Assembly (NCBI GenBank): GCA_902554035.1
Contig: CACDMX010000003.1
Span: 1 to 64,000, forward strand
Source of the DNA: an uncultured Pelagibacteraceae bacterium
GTDB lineage: Bacteria > Pseudomonadota > Alphaproteobacteria > Pelagibacterales > Pelagibacteraceae
DNA: 64,000 bases
Direction: 5' to 3'
Part shown: piece by piece, positions 43,683 to 53,839 of the stretch
How the letters are laid out: every line of letters starts with the position of its first letter
How positions within the stretch are numbered: position 1 is the stretch's first letter
The notes under the pieces: model-generated
Database searches by the model: none
The model's input: only the letters and a program-made list of their open reading frames with translations
Told to the model about the DNA's origin: nothing
Made by a program: the position numbers and the translations under genes

Positions 43683-44089
43683 TCTTTAAAAAAAAAATTA
43701 ATTTCAATTTTAGCGTTTTCTACGCTGTCTGAGCCATGAACAGAGTTTTTATCAATTGATATTCCAAATTTTTTTCTAATAGTCCCCTCTTTAGCTTCTG
43801 ATGGATTTGTTGCACCCATTATTTCTCTATTTGCTAAAACTGCACCATTTTTCTCCAGTATCATAACAACAATTGGTCCAGATGATAAATAATTGCATAA
43901 ATCACTGTAAAAAGGCTTGGTTTCGTGTACTTTATAAAATTGCTCTGCCTCTGATTTTGTTATTTGAATTTTTTTTTCTCTAACGATTTTAAAACCATTA
44001 TTTACAAATATTTCTTTTATTTGTAAATCTAAGTTTCTTTGAACAGCATCTGGTTTAATAATTGATAAGGTTTGTTCTAAATCACTCAT
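43679..44089 (-). CDS. ndk: Nucleoside diphosphate kinase
   Basis: This 136-residue NDK has the catalytic histidine in the motif NSVHGSDSVENAKIEINFFF near the C-terminus. The N-terminal TLSIIKPDAVQRNLDLQIKE strand (8-27) and ATNPSEAKEGTIRKKFGISI near 92-111 match the family. It transfers phosphate from ATP to other nucleoside diphosphates. The gene overlaps pepA by eight bases and converges with purN. Confidence 0.95.
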   Translation of the reverse strand: MSDLEQTLSIIKPDAVQRNLDLQIKEIFVNNGFKIVREKKIQITKSEAEQFYKVHETKPFYSDLCNYLSSGPIVVMILEKNGAVLANREIMGATNPSEAKEGTIRKKFGISIDKNSVHGSDSVENAKIEINFFFKD

Positions 44090-45545
44090 AATTGTCCTCT
44101 ATAAATTGATTTAATAATCTTACTCCATAACCAGTTGCTCCTGTTGGATTTATTGCGCCCCCATATTTAGAAAATGCCATCCCAGCTATATCTAGGTGAG
44201 CCCAAGATGTTTTATTTAAAATAAATCTTTGTAAAAATTGTGCTGCTGTTGTTGAGCCAGCTCCTCCGACGTAATTTATATTTTGCATGTCTGCATTTTT
44301 AGAGTCCATGAGTTTATCAAAGTTTTTGTGAAGAGGCATTCTCCATAATTTTTCCTCAACCTTTTCACCTGCTTCAATTAACTGTTTTGAAAGTTTATCA
44401 TCATTGGAAAAAAGACCAGCATATTCAGACCCCAAACTTACTATTATCGCTCCAGTTAATGTTGCTAAATCAATCATAAAATGTGGTTTGAATTTTTTTT
44501 CTGTAAAAGTTATAGCATCTGCAAGAACTAATCTTCCTTCAGCATCTGTGTTTAAAACTTCTATTGTTTTACCGCTATATGATTTAACTATATCACCAGG
44601 TCTTTGAGCGTTTCCGCTTACCATGTTTTCAACTAAGCCTACAACACCAACAGCATTAATTTTTGCTTTTCTTAATGCTAAAGTTTTCATTAAACCTGCT
44701 ACAGCAGCTGAACCTGCCATATCATAAGTCATGTCTTCCATAAATCTTGCAGGTTTTAGAGAATAACCACCAGTATCAAAGCAAACTCCTTTTCCGATAA
44801 ATGCTAAAGGTTTTGATTTTGATTTATTACCTTTCCATTCAATAGTCACAAGATAAGAGCCTCTTATACTTCCTTGTCCAACTCCTAATAAAGCATTGCA
44901 TCCTAATTTCTTTAATTGTTTTTGATTATAAACAGTTACTTTTAATCCATATTTTTTTAATTTAATTAATCTTCTTGCATACTCATCTGGATGTAAAATA
45001 TTTCCAGGCTCAGAAACTAAATCTCTTGTAAAAAATGTTCCTTCTTCTAATGCTTTAAATTTTGGTTTATTTTTAATAGATAGGTGGGTTTGTTTTCCAA
45101 TCAAATTAATTATTAAATTATTTTTAATTTTTTTTGATTTGTAAATATTAAATTCGTATGACTTTAATTTAAGGCCATGCATAAAACGACCAATAAAATC
45201 TTTACCGGGCTTACTATCGATACTTTCTGAAAAAATAGAAAGGCTTTTAATATTATCTTTTTTAACAAAATTATATAACTTAGCCCCTAAGGCTTCTACA
45301 TCAGATCCTCTCAAACCTTTTTTAATTGATATTAAAATTATTGTAGTTTTTTCGTTAATATTAAATGAAATTATATTTTCTTTAGTAGTGCTTTTATTTT
45401 TCAAAATTTTTTCAATATATGATGCCTCATTTCTTGAAAAATATGTTTTTAGATTTTTAATTTGAAATTTTTCATTTCCGAATAAAGCAATCACTCCAGG
45501 ACCGCTCAATTTGGCCTTATTTTTATAGAAAACTTGAACACTCAT
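44082..45545 (-). CDS. pepA: Leucyl aminopeptidase (M17)
   Basis: The 487-residue enzyme has the M17 metal and catalytic motifs: IGKGVCFDTGGYSLKPARFM near residues 249-268 and the signature NTDAEGRLVLADAITF near 333-348. Other blocks are DLATLTGAIIVSLGSEYAGL and the C-terminal HLDIAGMAFSKYGGAINPTG. It removes N-terminal residues from peptides in the cytoplasm using two divalent metals. The gene starts at 45545 and diverges from lptF. Confidence 0.94.
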   Translation of the reverse strand: MSVQVFYKNKAKLSGPGVIALFGNEKFQIKNLKTYFSRNEASYIEKILKNKSTTKENIISFNINEKTTIILISIKKGLRGSDVEALGAKLYNFVKKDNIKSLSIFSESIDSKPGKDFIGRFMHGLKLKSYEFNIYKSKKIKNNLIINLIGKQTHLSIKNKPKFKALEEGTFFTRDLVSEPGNILHPDEYARRLIKLKKYGLKVTVYNQKQLKKLGCNALLGVGQGSIRGSYLVTIEWKGNKSKSKPLAFIGKGVCFDTGGYSLKPARFMEDMTYDMAGSAAVAGLMKTLALRKAKINAVGVVGLVENMVSGNAQRPGDIVKSYSGKTIEVLNTDAEGRLVLADAITFTEKKFKPHFMIDLATLTGAIIVSLGSEYAGLFSNDDKLSKQLIEAGEKVEEKLWRMPLHKNFDKLMDSKNADMQNINYVGGAGSTTAAQFLQRFILNKTSWAHLDIAGMAFSKYGGAINPTGATGYGVRLLNQFIEDNYE

Positions 45546-45592
45546 TGATTTTTGAATATATACTTAAAGTTGAAAAGGTTTATAGATTATTA

Positions 45593-46744
45593 ATGATTAA
45601 TTTCAACGAAAAAATTGTCTTTAGAAAATTTTTATCTGATAACACTTATTTTTTCTTATTATGCGCAATTAGTCTCAGTCTTATAGTATGGATTATACAG
45701 GCAGTAAACTTTCTAGATTTTATATCTGAGGATGGTCATAGTTTTGAAATATATTTCTACTTTACGGTATTAAATTTTCCTAAAATTTTCAAAAATATTC
45801 TACCTATAATATTCTTTATATCTTTGTTTTATACTATATCAAAATATGAAGATAATAATGAGCTTAAAATTTTTTGGATTAACGGAATTAATAAAATTAA
45901 ATTTTCAAATATATTAATAAAGTATACTTTTTTATTTTTTGTATTACAAATTTTTTTAACAAGTATACTTAGTCCGGCATTACAGGATCAAGCAAGATCA
46001 TATTTAAAAGATTCTAACATGGATTTTTTTCCTTCATTAATGCAAGAAAAAAAATTTATAGATACAGTGGATAAACTTACAATTTTTATACAAAAGAAAA
46101 ATTCTTCAAAGGATTTCGAAAATATTTTTTTGAAAGATGATTTGGGAAATAATAAATCACAAATAATTTTTGCAAAAAGAGGATATTTAACTGAAACCAA
46201 AGAAACTAGAAAACTAATACTGTTCGATGGAAAATTTTTAAATACTGATGAAAAAAAAACTACAGTATTTAATTTTTCGCAAACAGAGTTTGATTTATCT
46301 AACTATCTTACAAAATCAATTACCCATCCAAAAGTTCAAGAACTAAGTACATATTTTCTTTTAAGATGTAATTATTCTTTTTATATAAATAATATTAAAA
46401 AAAAATATTATAAATACAATAATTCAAATATTCTTTGCGATAAAAATTACATAAAAGAAATAAATCAAGAACTATTTGACAGACTCATAAAGCCAATTTA
46501 TTTATTTTTAATTGCAATAATTTCTTGTTTTTTACTAACCAAATACAAAGAAACACATAAATATAAATTGCATAAATATTACATTTTTGCTTTTGGTATT
46601 ATAATTATTTTATTTTCTGAAATTTCTGTCAATTATGCTGGAAAAAATTCGTTAAATACAATCATGTTTTATTTTATGCCATTTATTTTATGTATTTTTA
46701 CATATCTGATTTTAAGAAATAAATTAATCTTTAAAAAAAACTAA
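45593..46744 (+). CDS. lptF: LPS export permease LptF
   Basis: The frame is open back to a TTG at 45545, but the ATG at 45593 (MINFNEKIVFRKFLSDNTYF) gives a standard LptF start, 383 residues. Hydrophobic segments near the N-terminus (FFLLCAISLSLIVWIIQAVN) and C-terminus (three helices) flank a periplasmic jellyroll domain of the YjgP/YjgQ family. With LptG and LptB it extracts lipopolysaccharide from the inner membrane. lptG follows after one base. Confidence 0.87.
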   Translation: MINFNEKIVFRKFLSDNTYFFLLCAISLSLIVWIIQAVNFLDFISEDGHSFEIYFYFTVLNFPKIFKNILPIIFFISLFYTISKYEDNNELKIFWINGINKIKFSNILIKYTFLFFVLQIFLTSILSPALQDQARSYLKDSNMDFFPSLMQEKKFIDTVDKLTIFIQKKNSSKDFENIFLKDDLGNNKSQIIFAKRGYLTETKETRKLILFDGKFLNTDEKKTTVFNFSQTEFDLSNYLTKSITHPKVQELSTYFLLRCNYSFYINNIKKKYYKYNNSNILCDKNYIKEINQELFDRLIKPIYLFLIAIISCFLLTKYKETHKYKLHKYYIFAFGIIIILFSEISVNYAGKNSLNTIMFYFMPFILCIFTYLILRNKLIFKKN

Positions 46745-46745
46745 T

Positions 46746-47828
46746 ATGTTAACAATTTATCAAAAATATATTATTAATTCTTTTTTCAAATCTCTTTTGA
46801 TAGTAACTTTGGTTTTCTTTTGTATTACTATAATTTTAAATATTTTTGAAGAATTAAGCTTTTTCAAAAACGTAGATAATATTAATGTTAGCCTACCAAT
46901 TTTTTTAACAATATTAAATTCACCCTCGATTCTATTTGATATATTTCCATTTATATTTTTAATTGCTACACTATATTTTTTTTCTGAAATTATAGATAAA
47001 AATGAACTAAATATTTTTAAAAATTTTGGGTTAACCAACATAAAAATAATAAATATTATCACTCTGTCTAGTTTTATTATTGGTATTTTTATAGTTTTAA
47101 TTTTTTATAACATATCCGCAAATCTTAAGTTTTTTTATTTGGATATAAAAAATGATTATTCTAAAGATGATAAATATCTGGCTGTGATTACTTCTAATGG
47201 CCTATGGATTAAAGATGAAAATGATGAAAATATAAATCTTATCAATGCTGAAAAAATTGAGAATAATTATTTACAAAATGTAATAATAACTCAATTTGAC
47301 AATAATTATGAGTTTGAAAGAACAATTAGTGCAAAGCAAGTTAATATTAAAAATAAATTTTGGATAATTAAAAATGCGAAGATAACAAAAATAAATGAAA
47401 CAACTAGAATTAAAGATAAGATAATATTTGAAACAAATTTTGACAGAGAAAAAATATCAACTCTTTTTTCAAATTTATCCTCTTTAAATATTTTAGATTT
47501 AAATGAGCTTAAAAAAGACTATAAAACCTTAGGATATTCAACTATTTTGGTAGATGCTCATCAACTCAAGCTTTTCTCTTACCCAATTTATTTAGCAATC
47601 ATGGTTTGTTTATCATCAATACTGATGTTCAATGTCAAGTATAATAGGTCAAAAATTTTTAATTTTATTCTTGGAATATTCATTTCGGTTGTTATTTATT
47701 ACGTAAATTTCTTTTTCAAATTACTTACTGAAAGTGAAAAAATTCCAACAACAGTGTCTGTTTGGGCCCCACAAATAATCTTGCTTTTAATTGCTTGTAT
47801 AGGATTGGTAAAAGTTAATGAAAAATAA
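46746..47828 (+). CDS. lptG: LPS export permease LptG
   Basis: The 360-residue YjgP/YjgQ-family permease has paired N-terminal helices (about 15-40 and 60-80), a helix near 100-120, a periplasmic beta domain (about 130-265), and three C-terminal helices ending VWAPQIILLLIACIGLVKVN. It forms the LptB2FG transporter with LptF. The last 11 bases overlap lptD, the reading order in related alphaproteobacteria. Confidence 0.88.
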   Translation: MLTIYQKYIINSFFKSLLIVTLVFFCITIILNIFEELSFFKNVDNINVSLPIFLTILNSPSILFDIFPFIFLIATLYFFSEIIDKNELNIFKNFGLTNIKIINIITLSSFIIGIFIVLIFYNISANLKFFYLDIKNDYSKDDKYLAVITSNGLWIKDENDENINLINAEKIENNYLQNVIITQFDNNYEFERTISAKQVNIKNKFWIIKNAKITKINETTRIKDKIIFETNFDREKISTLFSNLSSLNILDLNELKKDYKTLGYSTILVDAHQLKLFSYPIYLAIMVCLSSILMFNVKYNRSKIFNFILGIFISVVIYYVNFFFKLLTESEKIPTTVSVWAPQIILLLIACIGLVKVNEK

Positions 47829-50223
47829 TATTTTTATTTATATAATTTTTATATTCGCAGTCTCACTTTTTTTTGGAAGTAAAGCTCTTAGTGAAGATTT
47901 TCAGTTTTATGCTAATGAAATAAAAACACTTGAAAAAGGAAATAAAGTAATTGCTAAAGGTGGCGTAGAAATCAAAGATAAAAAAGGAGTTATTATCAAA
48001 TCAGATGAAGCTGAATATGATAAAGCTCTTTTAATTATTAAAGTCAAAAATAACGTAGAAATACAAGATGCATCTAATAATGCCATCTTGTTAACTAACG
48101 ATGCAATTTATTACTCAAATGAAAATAAAATTATTACAAAAAACAAAACAATTATCCAGCTAGAAGAGAAGTATACTATAGATACTTCTAATATTACGTA
48201 TGATAGAAATTTAAAAGAAATATTTTCTAAAAATAAAACTATAGTTAAAGATCTAGACAATAATATTTTAAGCTCAAATAACTTTAAGTTATTTAATGAA
48301 AAGAAAATTATTGAGGCTCATAACGTAAATTTAATTGATTATGAATTAAACAGTTATTACATCGAATTAGCTAAATTAAATTTAAAAACTGGTGAAATTT
48401 TAGGAAAAGATCTGTCAATAAAATTTAATAACAAATACTTTGAAAAAAACAATGAACCAAGATTAAAAGCAAGATCTATTATTGTAGAAAAAGAAAAAAC
48501 ATTATTTAGCAAAGGAACATTTACAACATGTAAAAAAAGGAAAGATAAATGTCCCCCTTGGGAAATGACAGCTGAAGAAATTAAACACGATAAAATTAAA
48601 AAAATGATTAATTATAAAAATGCCTGGTTAAAAGTTTACGATAAACCTATTTTATACTTTCCAAGATTTTTTCATCCTGATCCAACTGTAAAAAGACAAT
48701 CAGGTTTTTTATTACCAACTTTCGCATCATCAAATAATCTGGGTAATTATTTGTCTATTCCTTACTTTCACGTAATTTCAGATAATAAAGATTTAACTTT
48801 TACTCCAAGATTTTATGATAAACAAAAAACACTATATCAAACTGAATATAGGCAGGTTAACAAAAAATCAGATCATATATTTGATTTCAGTATTTTGAAT
48901 AAATCCAGATTTTTAATTGAACCAGATAAAACAGATGGAACTCATTTTTTTGCTAAATCTAATTTTACGACAGATATAGATTTTTTTGAAAATTCCAAAG
49001 TTGATATAAATATTCAACAAGTATCCCAGGATAATTATCTTAAAACTCATAAGCCAGAATCTCCTCTTATAAATAATAATACTGTGTTAAATTCAAAAAT
49101 ATCTTTCGATGGAAACAGTGAAAATTTAGACTTCAATATTTACTCGGAAATTTATGAAGATTTATCTAAAAATGACTCTGATAGATATGAATACATTTAT
49201 CCAAGTTATAGCTTAAAAAGATACTTAGAAACCAGTTTAGATGGAGAATTATCATTTACATCAAGCGGTAATAATAAACTCTATGATACCAACATTCATC
49301 AAAAATCAATGACTAACGATATAAATTTTTCATCCTTAAATAATATTACCTCAAACGGTTTTGTAACTAATTATGAATTTTTGCTGAAAAACCATAATTC
49401 AGACAGTAAAAATTCTAAAAGCTCAAAAAATGAGTTAGATCAAAATTTACAATCAATTATAAAATATCAAATTCAATACCCTCTAAGAAAAGAAGGTGTC
49501 AAATTCGATAGTATTTTAAGCCCTATTTTATCGGCTAGATTTAGCCCAAATAAATCAAAAGATATAAAAGGTGCAGACAGGGTCATTGATTATAATAATA
49601 TTTTTTCTCTTAACAGAATTGGATCAGGTGAAACAGTTGAGGCTGGACAATCATTAACGATAGGAAATGAATTTAGAACTTTAGATAAACAAGGCAATGA
49701 ACTATTTTCTTTAAATCTAGCAACAATGTTTAGAGATGAAGAAAATCCCGATCTTCCAGAAAAAAGTACTCTTAATAGAAAAACCTCTAACATTGTAGGA
49801 GAAATATTGTTCAAACCAAAAGAATTTTTTGATTTGAAATATGACTTTTCATTAGATAATGATATGCAAACACTAAATTATAATCGTATTGAGGCAGAAC
49901 TTAGTGTAAATAATTTTGTTACCTCTTTTGAGTTTTTAGAAAAAAATAACGTAATTGGTGAAGAGGCTTATATTTCAAATAAATCAACTTTAAATTTAAG
50001 TGAAAACAATTCTTTATCCTTTAATACAAGAAGAAATAAACAATTAGGTATGAATGAATATTATGATTTAATTTATGCTTATAAAAATGATTGTTTAAAG
50101 GCTGCAGTAGAGTACAAAAAATCTTATTACGAGGATGGAGATCTTAAGCCTGAGGAACAAATTTATTTCTCACTTACAGTTATACCATTTGGAACTGTCA
50201 ATAGTCCAGGTGTAAATAAATAA
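47818..50223 (+). CDS. lptD: LPS-assembly outer membrane protein LptD
   Basis: The 801-residue protein has a signal peptide (residues 1-26, ending ALS) and then an OstA/LptA-like beta-jellyroll N-domain (about 30-150, with AKGGVEIKDKKGVIIKSDEA). The large C-terminal barrel domain includes PRFFHPDPTVKRQSGFLLPT near 282-301 and ends in the LptD C-terminal signature. A CxxxxxC pair lies in FTTCKKRKDKCPPWEMTAEE and a single Cys near the C-terminus. LptD inserts lipopolysaccharide in the outer membrane with LptE. It overlaps the SurA-like gene by one base. Confidence 0.9.
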   Translation: MKNNIFIYIIFIFAVSLFFGSKALSEDFQFYANEIKTLEKGNKVIAKGGVEIKDKKGVIIKSDEAEYDKALLIIKVKNNVEIQDASNNAILLTNDAIYYSNENKIITKNKTIIQLEEKYTIDTSNITYDRNLKEIFSKNKTIVKDLDNNILSSNNFKLFNEKKIIEAHNVNLIDYELNSYYIELAKLNLKTGEILGKDLSIKFNNKYFEKNNEPRLKARSIIVEKEKTLFSKGTFTTCKKRKDKCPPWEMTAEEIKHDKIKKMINYKNAWLKVYDKPILYFPRFFHPDPTVKRQSGFLLPTFASSNNLGNYLSIPYFHVISDNKDLTFTPRFYDKQKTLYQTEYRQVNKKSDHIFDFSILNKSRFLIEPDKTDGTHFFAKSNFTTDIDFFENSKVDINIQQVSQDNYLKTHKPESPLINNNTVLNSKISFDGNSENLDFNIYSEIYEDLSKNDSDRYEYIYPSYSLKRYLETSLDGELSFTSSGNNKLYDTNIHQKSMTNDINFSSLNNITSNGFVTNYEFLLKNHNSDSKNSKSSKNELDQNLQSIIKYQIQYPLRKEGVKFDSILSPILSARFSPNKSKDIKGADRVIDYNNIFSLNRIGSGETVEAGQSLTIGNEFRTLDKQGNELFSLNLATMFRDEENPDLPEKSTLNRKTSNIVGEILFKPKEFFDLKYDFSLDNDMQTLNYNRIEAELSVNNFVTSFEFLEKNNVIGEEAYISNKSTLNLSENNSLSFNTRRNKQLGMNEYYDLIYAYKNDCLKAAVEYKKSYYEDGDLKPEEQIYFSLTVIPFGTVNSPGVNK

Positions 50224-51170
50224 TGGATAAACTAAAATTTAATTTAATAGCTATTAACTTATTTTTTTTAACCATTTTTAATAATAATCTATTTGCAGTA
50301 TCAAATGTTTATATTGTTACAAAGGTAGATAATGAAATAATTACAAATATAGATATTGCTCAAGAAGTTAATTACTTAATATCATTAAATAATGACTTGA
50401 TAAATATGGAAAAAAAATCCTTAGTTAAAATAGCAAAAGATTCTCTAATAAGAGAAAAAATAAAATTAAATGAACTAAATAAAAATAACAATACTTTAGA
50501 AATAAAGCAGGATGTTATGGAAAATATTTTAAAAAACTATTACGAGAAACTAAATTTAGATAGTTTAGAACAATTTAGAGAGTATTTACTAAGTTACAAT
50601 ATAAATCTACAAGATATTATGTATAAAATAAAAATAGAGATTTTGTGGAATCAATACGTTTATTATAAATATAAAAAGCTTCTTAACGTAAATGTAGAAG
50701 AATTAAAAAAAAAAATAAATGAAAATAAAAATAAAAATAATAAAATTACAAAGTATTTATTATCAGAAATTTTATTTTCTTTAAATAATGAAGAAAATTT
50801 TGAGAAAAAGAATTCTGAAATAAGACAAAAAATTGACAGAAATGGTTTTAAAACAGCAGCAAATATTTACAGTATATCTAGTACAGCAAAATTTGGTGGA
50901 AGAATTGGATTAATGAATGAAAGCCAACTTTCTAAGAAAATTTTAAAAGAAATTAAATCAATAAAACAAGGTGAAGTTACTAAAACAATTGATGTACCCA
51001 ATGGGTTTTTAATTTTAAAACTAGAGGATATCATAGTTGAAAAATTTGAAAAAAATTTAACAAAGGAACTTGATAATCTCATAAAATTTGAAACAAATAG
51101 ACAACTTAACCAATTTTCAATTATTTATTTTAATAAATTGAAAATAAACTCAAAAATTGTAGATGAATAA
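50223..51170 (+). CDS. SurA-like periplasmic chaperone with one PpiC-type domain
   Basis: The 315-residue protein has a signal peptide (about 1-25, NLFAVS) and a SurA-N-like helical region starting VTKVDNEIITNIDIAQEVNY. One parvulin-type domain lies at about 178-275 (YLLSEILFSLNN to GFLILKLED). E. coli SurA has two PPIase domains, so this is a short form, as in other alphaproteobacteria. It should escort outer-membrane proteins, fitting its place between lptD and pdxA. The stop overlaps pdxA by eight bases. Confidence 0.82.
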   Translation: MDKLKFNLIAINLFFLTIFNNNLFAVSNVYIVTKVDNEIITNIDIAQEVNYLISLNNDLINMEKKSLVKIAKDSLIREKIKLNELNKNNNTLEIKQDVMENILKNYYEKLNLDSLEQFREYLLSYNINLQDIMYKIKIEILWNQYVYYKYKKLLNVNVEELKKKINENKNKNNKITKYLLSEILFSLNNEENFEKKNSEIRQKIDRNGFKTAANIYSISSTAKFGGRIGLMNESQLSKKILKEIKSIKQGEVTKTIDVPNGFLILKLEDIIVEKFEKNLTKELDNLIKFETNRQLNQFSIIYFNKLKINSKIVDE

Positions 51171-52137
51171 AAATATAATCATTGTTGCTGGAGAACCCTA
51201 TAGTATTTTTTTAGAAATACTATTTAAATCTATGAAATCTAAAAAAATAAATAAACCCTTTATTCTTATCTGCTCAAAGGAATTATTAATTTCTCAAATG
51301 AAAAAATTAAATTATAATTTTAAAATAAATTCAATTAAAAAAGAAAAAATTAAAAATACGAAAATTCTAAAAAATTACATTAATATTTTGGATGTACATT
51401 TTCATTTCACTAAAGCTTTTGATAAAATTTCAAGTAAATCATCAAAATATATAGAAAACTGTTTTTCTGAAGGATTAAATTTAATAAAAAATGGTTATTC
51501 AAGAACATTAATTAATGGTCCAGTGTCAAAAAAATATTTTTTAAAAAAAAAACATCTTGGAATTACCGAGTATTTAGCAAAAAAATCTGGTCAAAAAGGT
51601 AAAGAGGTTATGTTAATATATAATAAAAAACTTTCAGTAAGCCCAATTACTACACATTTACCTATACAAGATATTAAAAAAAATATTTCTTCAAAAAAAA
51701 TAATTCAAAATATTTTAACGATAAATTCTTTTTTTAAAAAAAAACTAAACAAAAAAGCAAAATTCGCAATTACTGGACTAAACCCTCACTGTGAAACAAA
51801 TAAAAAATTCTCTGAAGAAAATAAAATAATATTACCAGCTATTAAAAAAATTAAAAAATTTAATATTAATATAGATGGACCTTTTCCAGCAGATACGCTT
51901 TTTTTAAAAAAAAATATAAAAAAATATAATGTAGTTATTGGCATGTATCATGACCAGGTATTAACTCCGATTAAAACTCTATTTGAGTTTAAAGCTATAA
52001 ATATTACACTAGGTCTACCTTTTATAAGGATAACTCCAGATCACGGTCCAAATAACTCAATGTTAGGAAAAAATAAATCAAACCCTATAAGTTTAATTGA
52101 AACTTTTAAATTTTTAAAACAATTACGTGAAAATTAA
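51163..52137 (+). CDS. pdxA: 4-hydroxythreonine-4-phosphate dehydrogenase
   Basis: The 324-residue protein has the PdxA metal and substrate motifs TLINGPVSKKYFLKKKHLGI near residues 115-134, TGLNPHCETNKKFSEENKII near 205-224, and GMYHDQVLTPIKTLFEFKAI near 265-284, with metal-binding His residues. It oxidises 4-phosphohydroxy-threonine in the DXP-dependent route to pyridoxal phosphate. It overlaps surA-like by eight bases and rsmA by 11 bases. Confidence 0.93.
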   Translation: MNKNIIIVAGEPYSIFLEILFKSMKSKKINKPFILICSKELLISQMKKLNYNFKINSIKKEKIKNTKILKNYINILDVHFHFTKAFDKISSKSSKYIENCFSEGLNLIKNGYSRTLINGPVSKKYFLKKKHLGITEYLAKKSGQKGKEVMLIYNKKLSVSPITTHLPIQDIKKNISSKKIIQNILTINSFFKKKLNKKAKFAITGLNPHCETNKKFSEENKIILPAIKKIKKFNINIDGPFPADTLFLKKNIKKYNVVIGMYHDQVLTPIKTLFEFKAINITLGLPFIRITPDHGPNNSMLGKNKSNPISLIETFKFLKQLREN

Positions 52138-52918
52138 AGCTAAAAAAAGTTTAGGTCAAAATTTTTTATTAGATAAAAATATTATTAAAAAAATCGTAGA
52201 AGTTGTTGATATAACAGCTGATAGTGCAGTTTTAGAAATTGGAGCAGGCACAGGGAATTTAACTGAATATATTTTAAAAAAAAACCCAAAAAAAATATTT
52301 GTTATAGAAAAAGATGAAAAACTTGTTAGTAAACTTAAGGATAGATTTAATAAAAAAGTTGATATAATTAATGATGATATTCTTAAAGTTTCAGAAAATT
52401 TAATTTATCCAGATAAGTTAATTGTATATGGAAACTTGCCATATAATATTTCTACACAAATTTTATCTAAATGGATAACTAATGATAATCAAAATATTTG
52501 GTATAAAAATTATATTTTAATGTTCCAAAAGGAGGTTGCTGAAAGAATTTTAGCTGTTACTAATTCTAAAAATTATGGAAGATTATCTATTTTATCAAAC
52601 TGGAAACTTGAAGTTAAAAAAGTAATAGATGTCAATGCTTCTTGTTTTTATCCTAAACCAAAAATTGAAAGTACAGTTCTAAAGTTTACACCAAAAAAAT
52701 GTTTTCCTATTTTAAAAAATCCTAAAAACTTAGAAATTATTACGAGAGTCTTTTTTAATCAAAGACGTAAAAAAATAAAAAAACCACTTAATCAGTTGTT
52801 CAAGACTCCAGATAAAATTATTGAAAAATTAAAATTAGATACCAACTGGAGACCTCAAAATCTTTCGCCCCAGGTCTATTATCAGCTTGCAAAAGAATAT
52901 GAAAATCTAAGTAATTAG
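52127..52918 (+). CDS. rsmA: 16S rRNA dimethyladenosine transferase
   Basis: The 263-residue protein begins at a GTG (52127), giving [20 protein letters not shown], the usual KsgA N-terminus. The SAM motif [16 protein letters not shown] lies near residues 35-50, and [17 protein letters not shown] near 104-120 is the NLPY catalytic motif. It dimethylates two adenosines near the 3' end of 16S rRNA. The last 12 bases overlap the convergent gmk gene. Confidence 0.95.
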   Translation: MKIKAKKSLGQNFLLDKNIIKKIVEVVDITADSAVLEIGAGTGNLTEYILKKNPKKIFVIEKDEKLVSKLKDRFNKKVDIINDDILKVSENLIYPDKLIVYGNLPYNISTQILSKWITNDNQNIWYKNYILMFQKEVAERILAVTNSKNYGRLSILSNWKLEVKKVIDVNASCFYPKPKIESTVLKFTPKKCFPILKNPKNLEIITRVFFNQRRKKIKKPLNQLFKTPDKIIEKLKLDTNWRPQNLSPQVYYQLAKEYENLSN

Positions 52919-53539
52919 TTTATTTACGTGCTCCTCAATAAAACTTGAACTATAATTGTCTTTAATTTCATTTTTTTTTGATTTAATAAGGGAACATATC
53001 TCGTTAAAACAATCTTCTAATTTATCATTTATAACAACATAATCATAGTTTTTCCAATGTAATACATCTTTATTGAATTCTTTCATTCTTTCTTCAACTA
53101 TCACTTTATCTTTCATGTCTCTATTTGATAATCTTTCAAATAAAACCTCTTTACTAGGAGGTAAAACAAAAAATGTAATTAATTTATATTTCAATTTTTT
53201 ATCTTTTATTTGTTGAGTGCCTTGCCAATCTATATCAAATATTACATCTTCACCTTTATTGAGTTTGCTTTGAACAGGTGGTAAAGCAGTTCCATAAAAA
53301 TTATTAAAAACTTTGGCATATTCTAAAAATTCACCTTTGTTTATCAAATCTTTAAATTTTTTTTCATCGGTAAAAAAATAGTCCTTTCCATCAGTTTCAT
53401 TTTGTCTGGGTTTTCTAGTGGTATGAGATATAGAGATGTGGTAATTTTTTTTTTTGGATAATAATTTTACCAGTGTAGTTTTACCAGCACCAGATGGTGA
53501 TGATAAAATTATCATAGTACCATCTTTTGTGGATGACAT
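52907..53539 (-). CDS. gmk: Guanylate kinase
   Basis: The 210-residue protein has the P-loop [20 protein letters not shown] near residues 12-31, [20 protein letters not shown] near 37-56, with the GMP-binding residues, and [14 protein letters not shown] near 99-112. It phosphorylates GMP to GDP. It lies just 10 bp downstream of acpP. In many relatives fabF and mltG lie between acpP and gmk, and they are missing here. Confidence 0.94.
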   Translation of the reverse strand: MSSTKDGTMIILSSPSGAGKTTLVKLLSKKKNYHISISHTTRKPRQNETDGKDYFFTDEKKFKDLINKGEFLEYAKVFNNFYGTALPPVQSKLNKGEDVIFDIDWQGTQQIKDKKLKYKLITFFVLPPSKEVLFERLSNRDMKDKVIVEERMKEFNKDVLHWKNYDYVVINDKLEDCFNEICSLIKSKKNEIKDNYSSSFIEEHVNKLIT

Positions 53540-53549
53540 TTAATTCGTA

Positions 53550-53789
53550 TTAATTACTTTTACTCTCAATAAATTTAATTGCATCACTAACAGTTAGAAT
53601 TTTTTCAGCCTCGCTATCTGAAATTTCAGAACCAAACTCTTCCTCGAATGCCATAACTAACTCGACAGTATCTAAACTATCTGCACCTAAATCATCTATA
53701 AAACTTGACTCATCAGTTACTTTTGCTTCCTCAATTCCTAAATGGTCTGCAACTATCTTCTTAACCTTACTTGAAATATCATCTGACAT
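53550..53789 (-). CDS. acpP: Acyl carrier protein
   Basis: The 79-residue acidic protein has the phosphopantetheine site [20 protein letters not shown] with Ser at about residue 37, so it is an ordinary type II ACP. It carries growing acyl chains. The 50-bp spacer between fabG and this gene holds a ribosome site (AAAGGA), so it may also be made from its own transcript. Protein composition is much more acidic than its neighbours, as expected. Confidence 0.96.
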   Translation of the reverse strand: MSDDISSKVKKIVADHLGIEEAKVTDESSFIDDLGADSLDTVELVMAFEEEFGSEISDSEAEKILTVSDAIKFIESKSN

Positions 53790-53839
53790 ATAAATCCTTT
53801 TTTGTTATATTTTCGTTATTAGATTAATAATTAGCTTTG

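Noticed and set aside
45545-45592. TTG start of lptF giving 16 extra residues
   Set aside because: It abuts the pepA start; the ATG at 45593 gives a standard LptF N-terminus.
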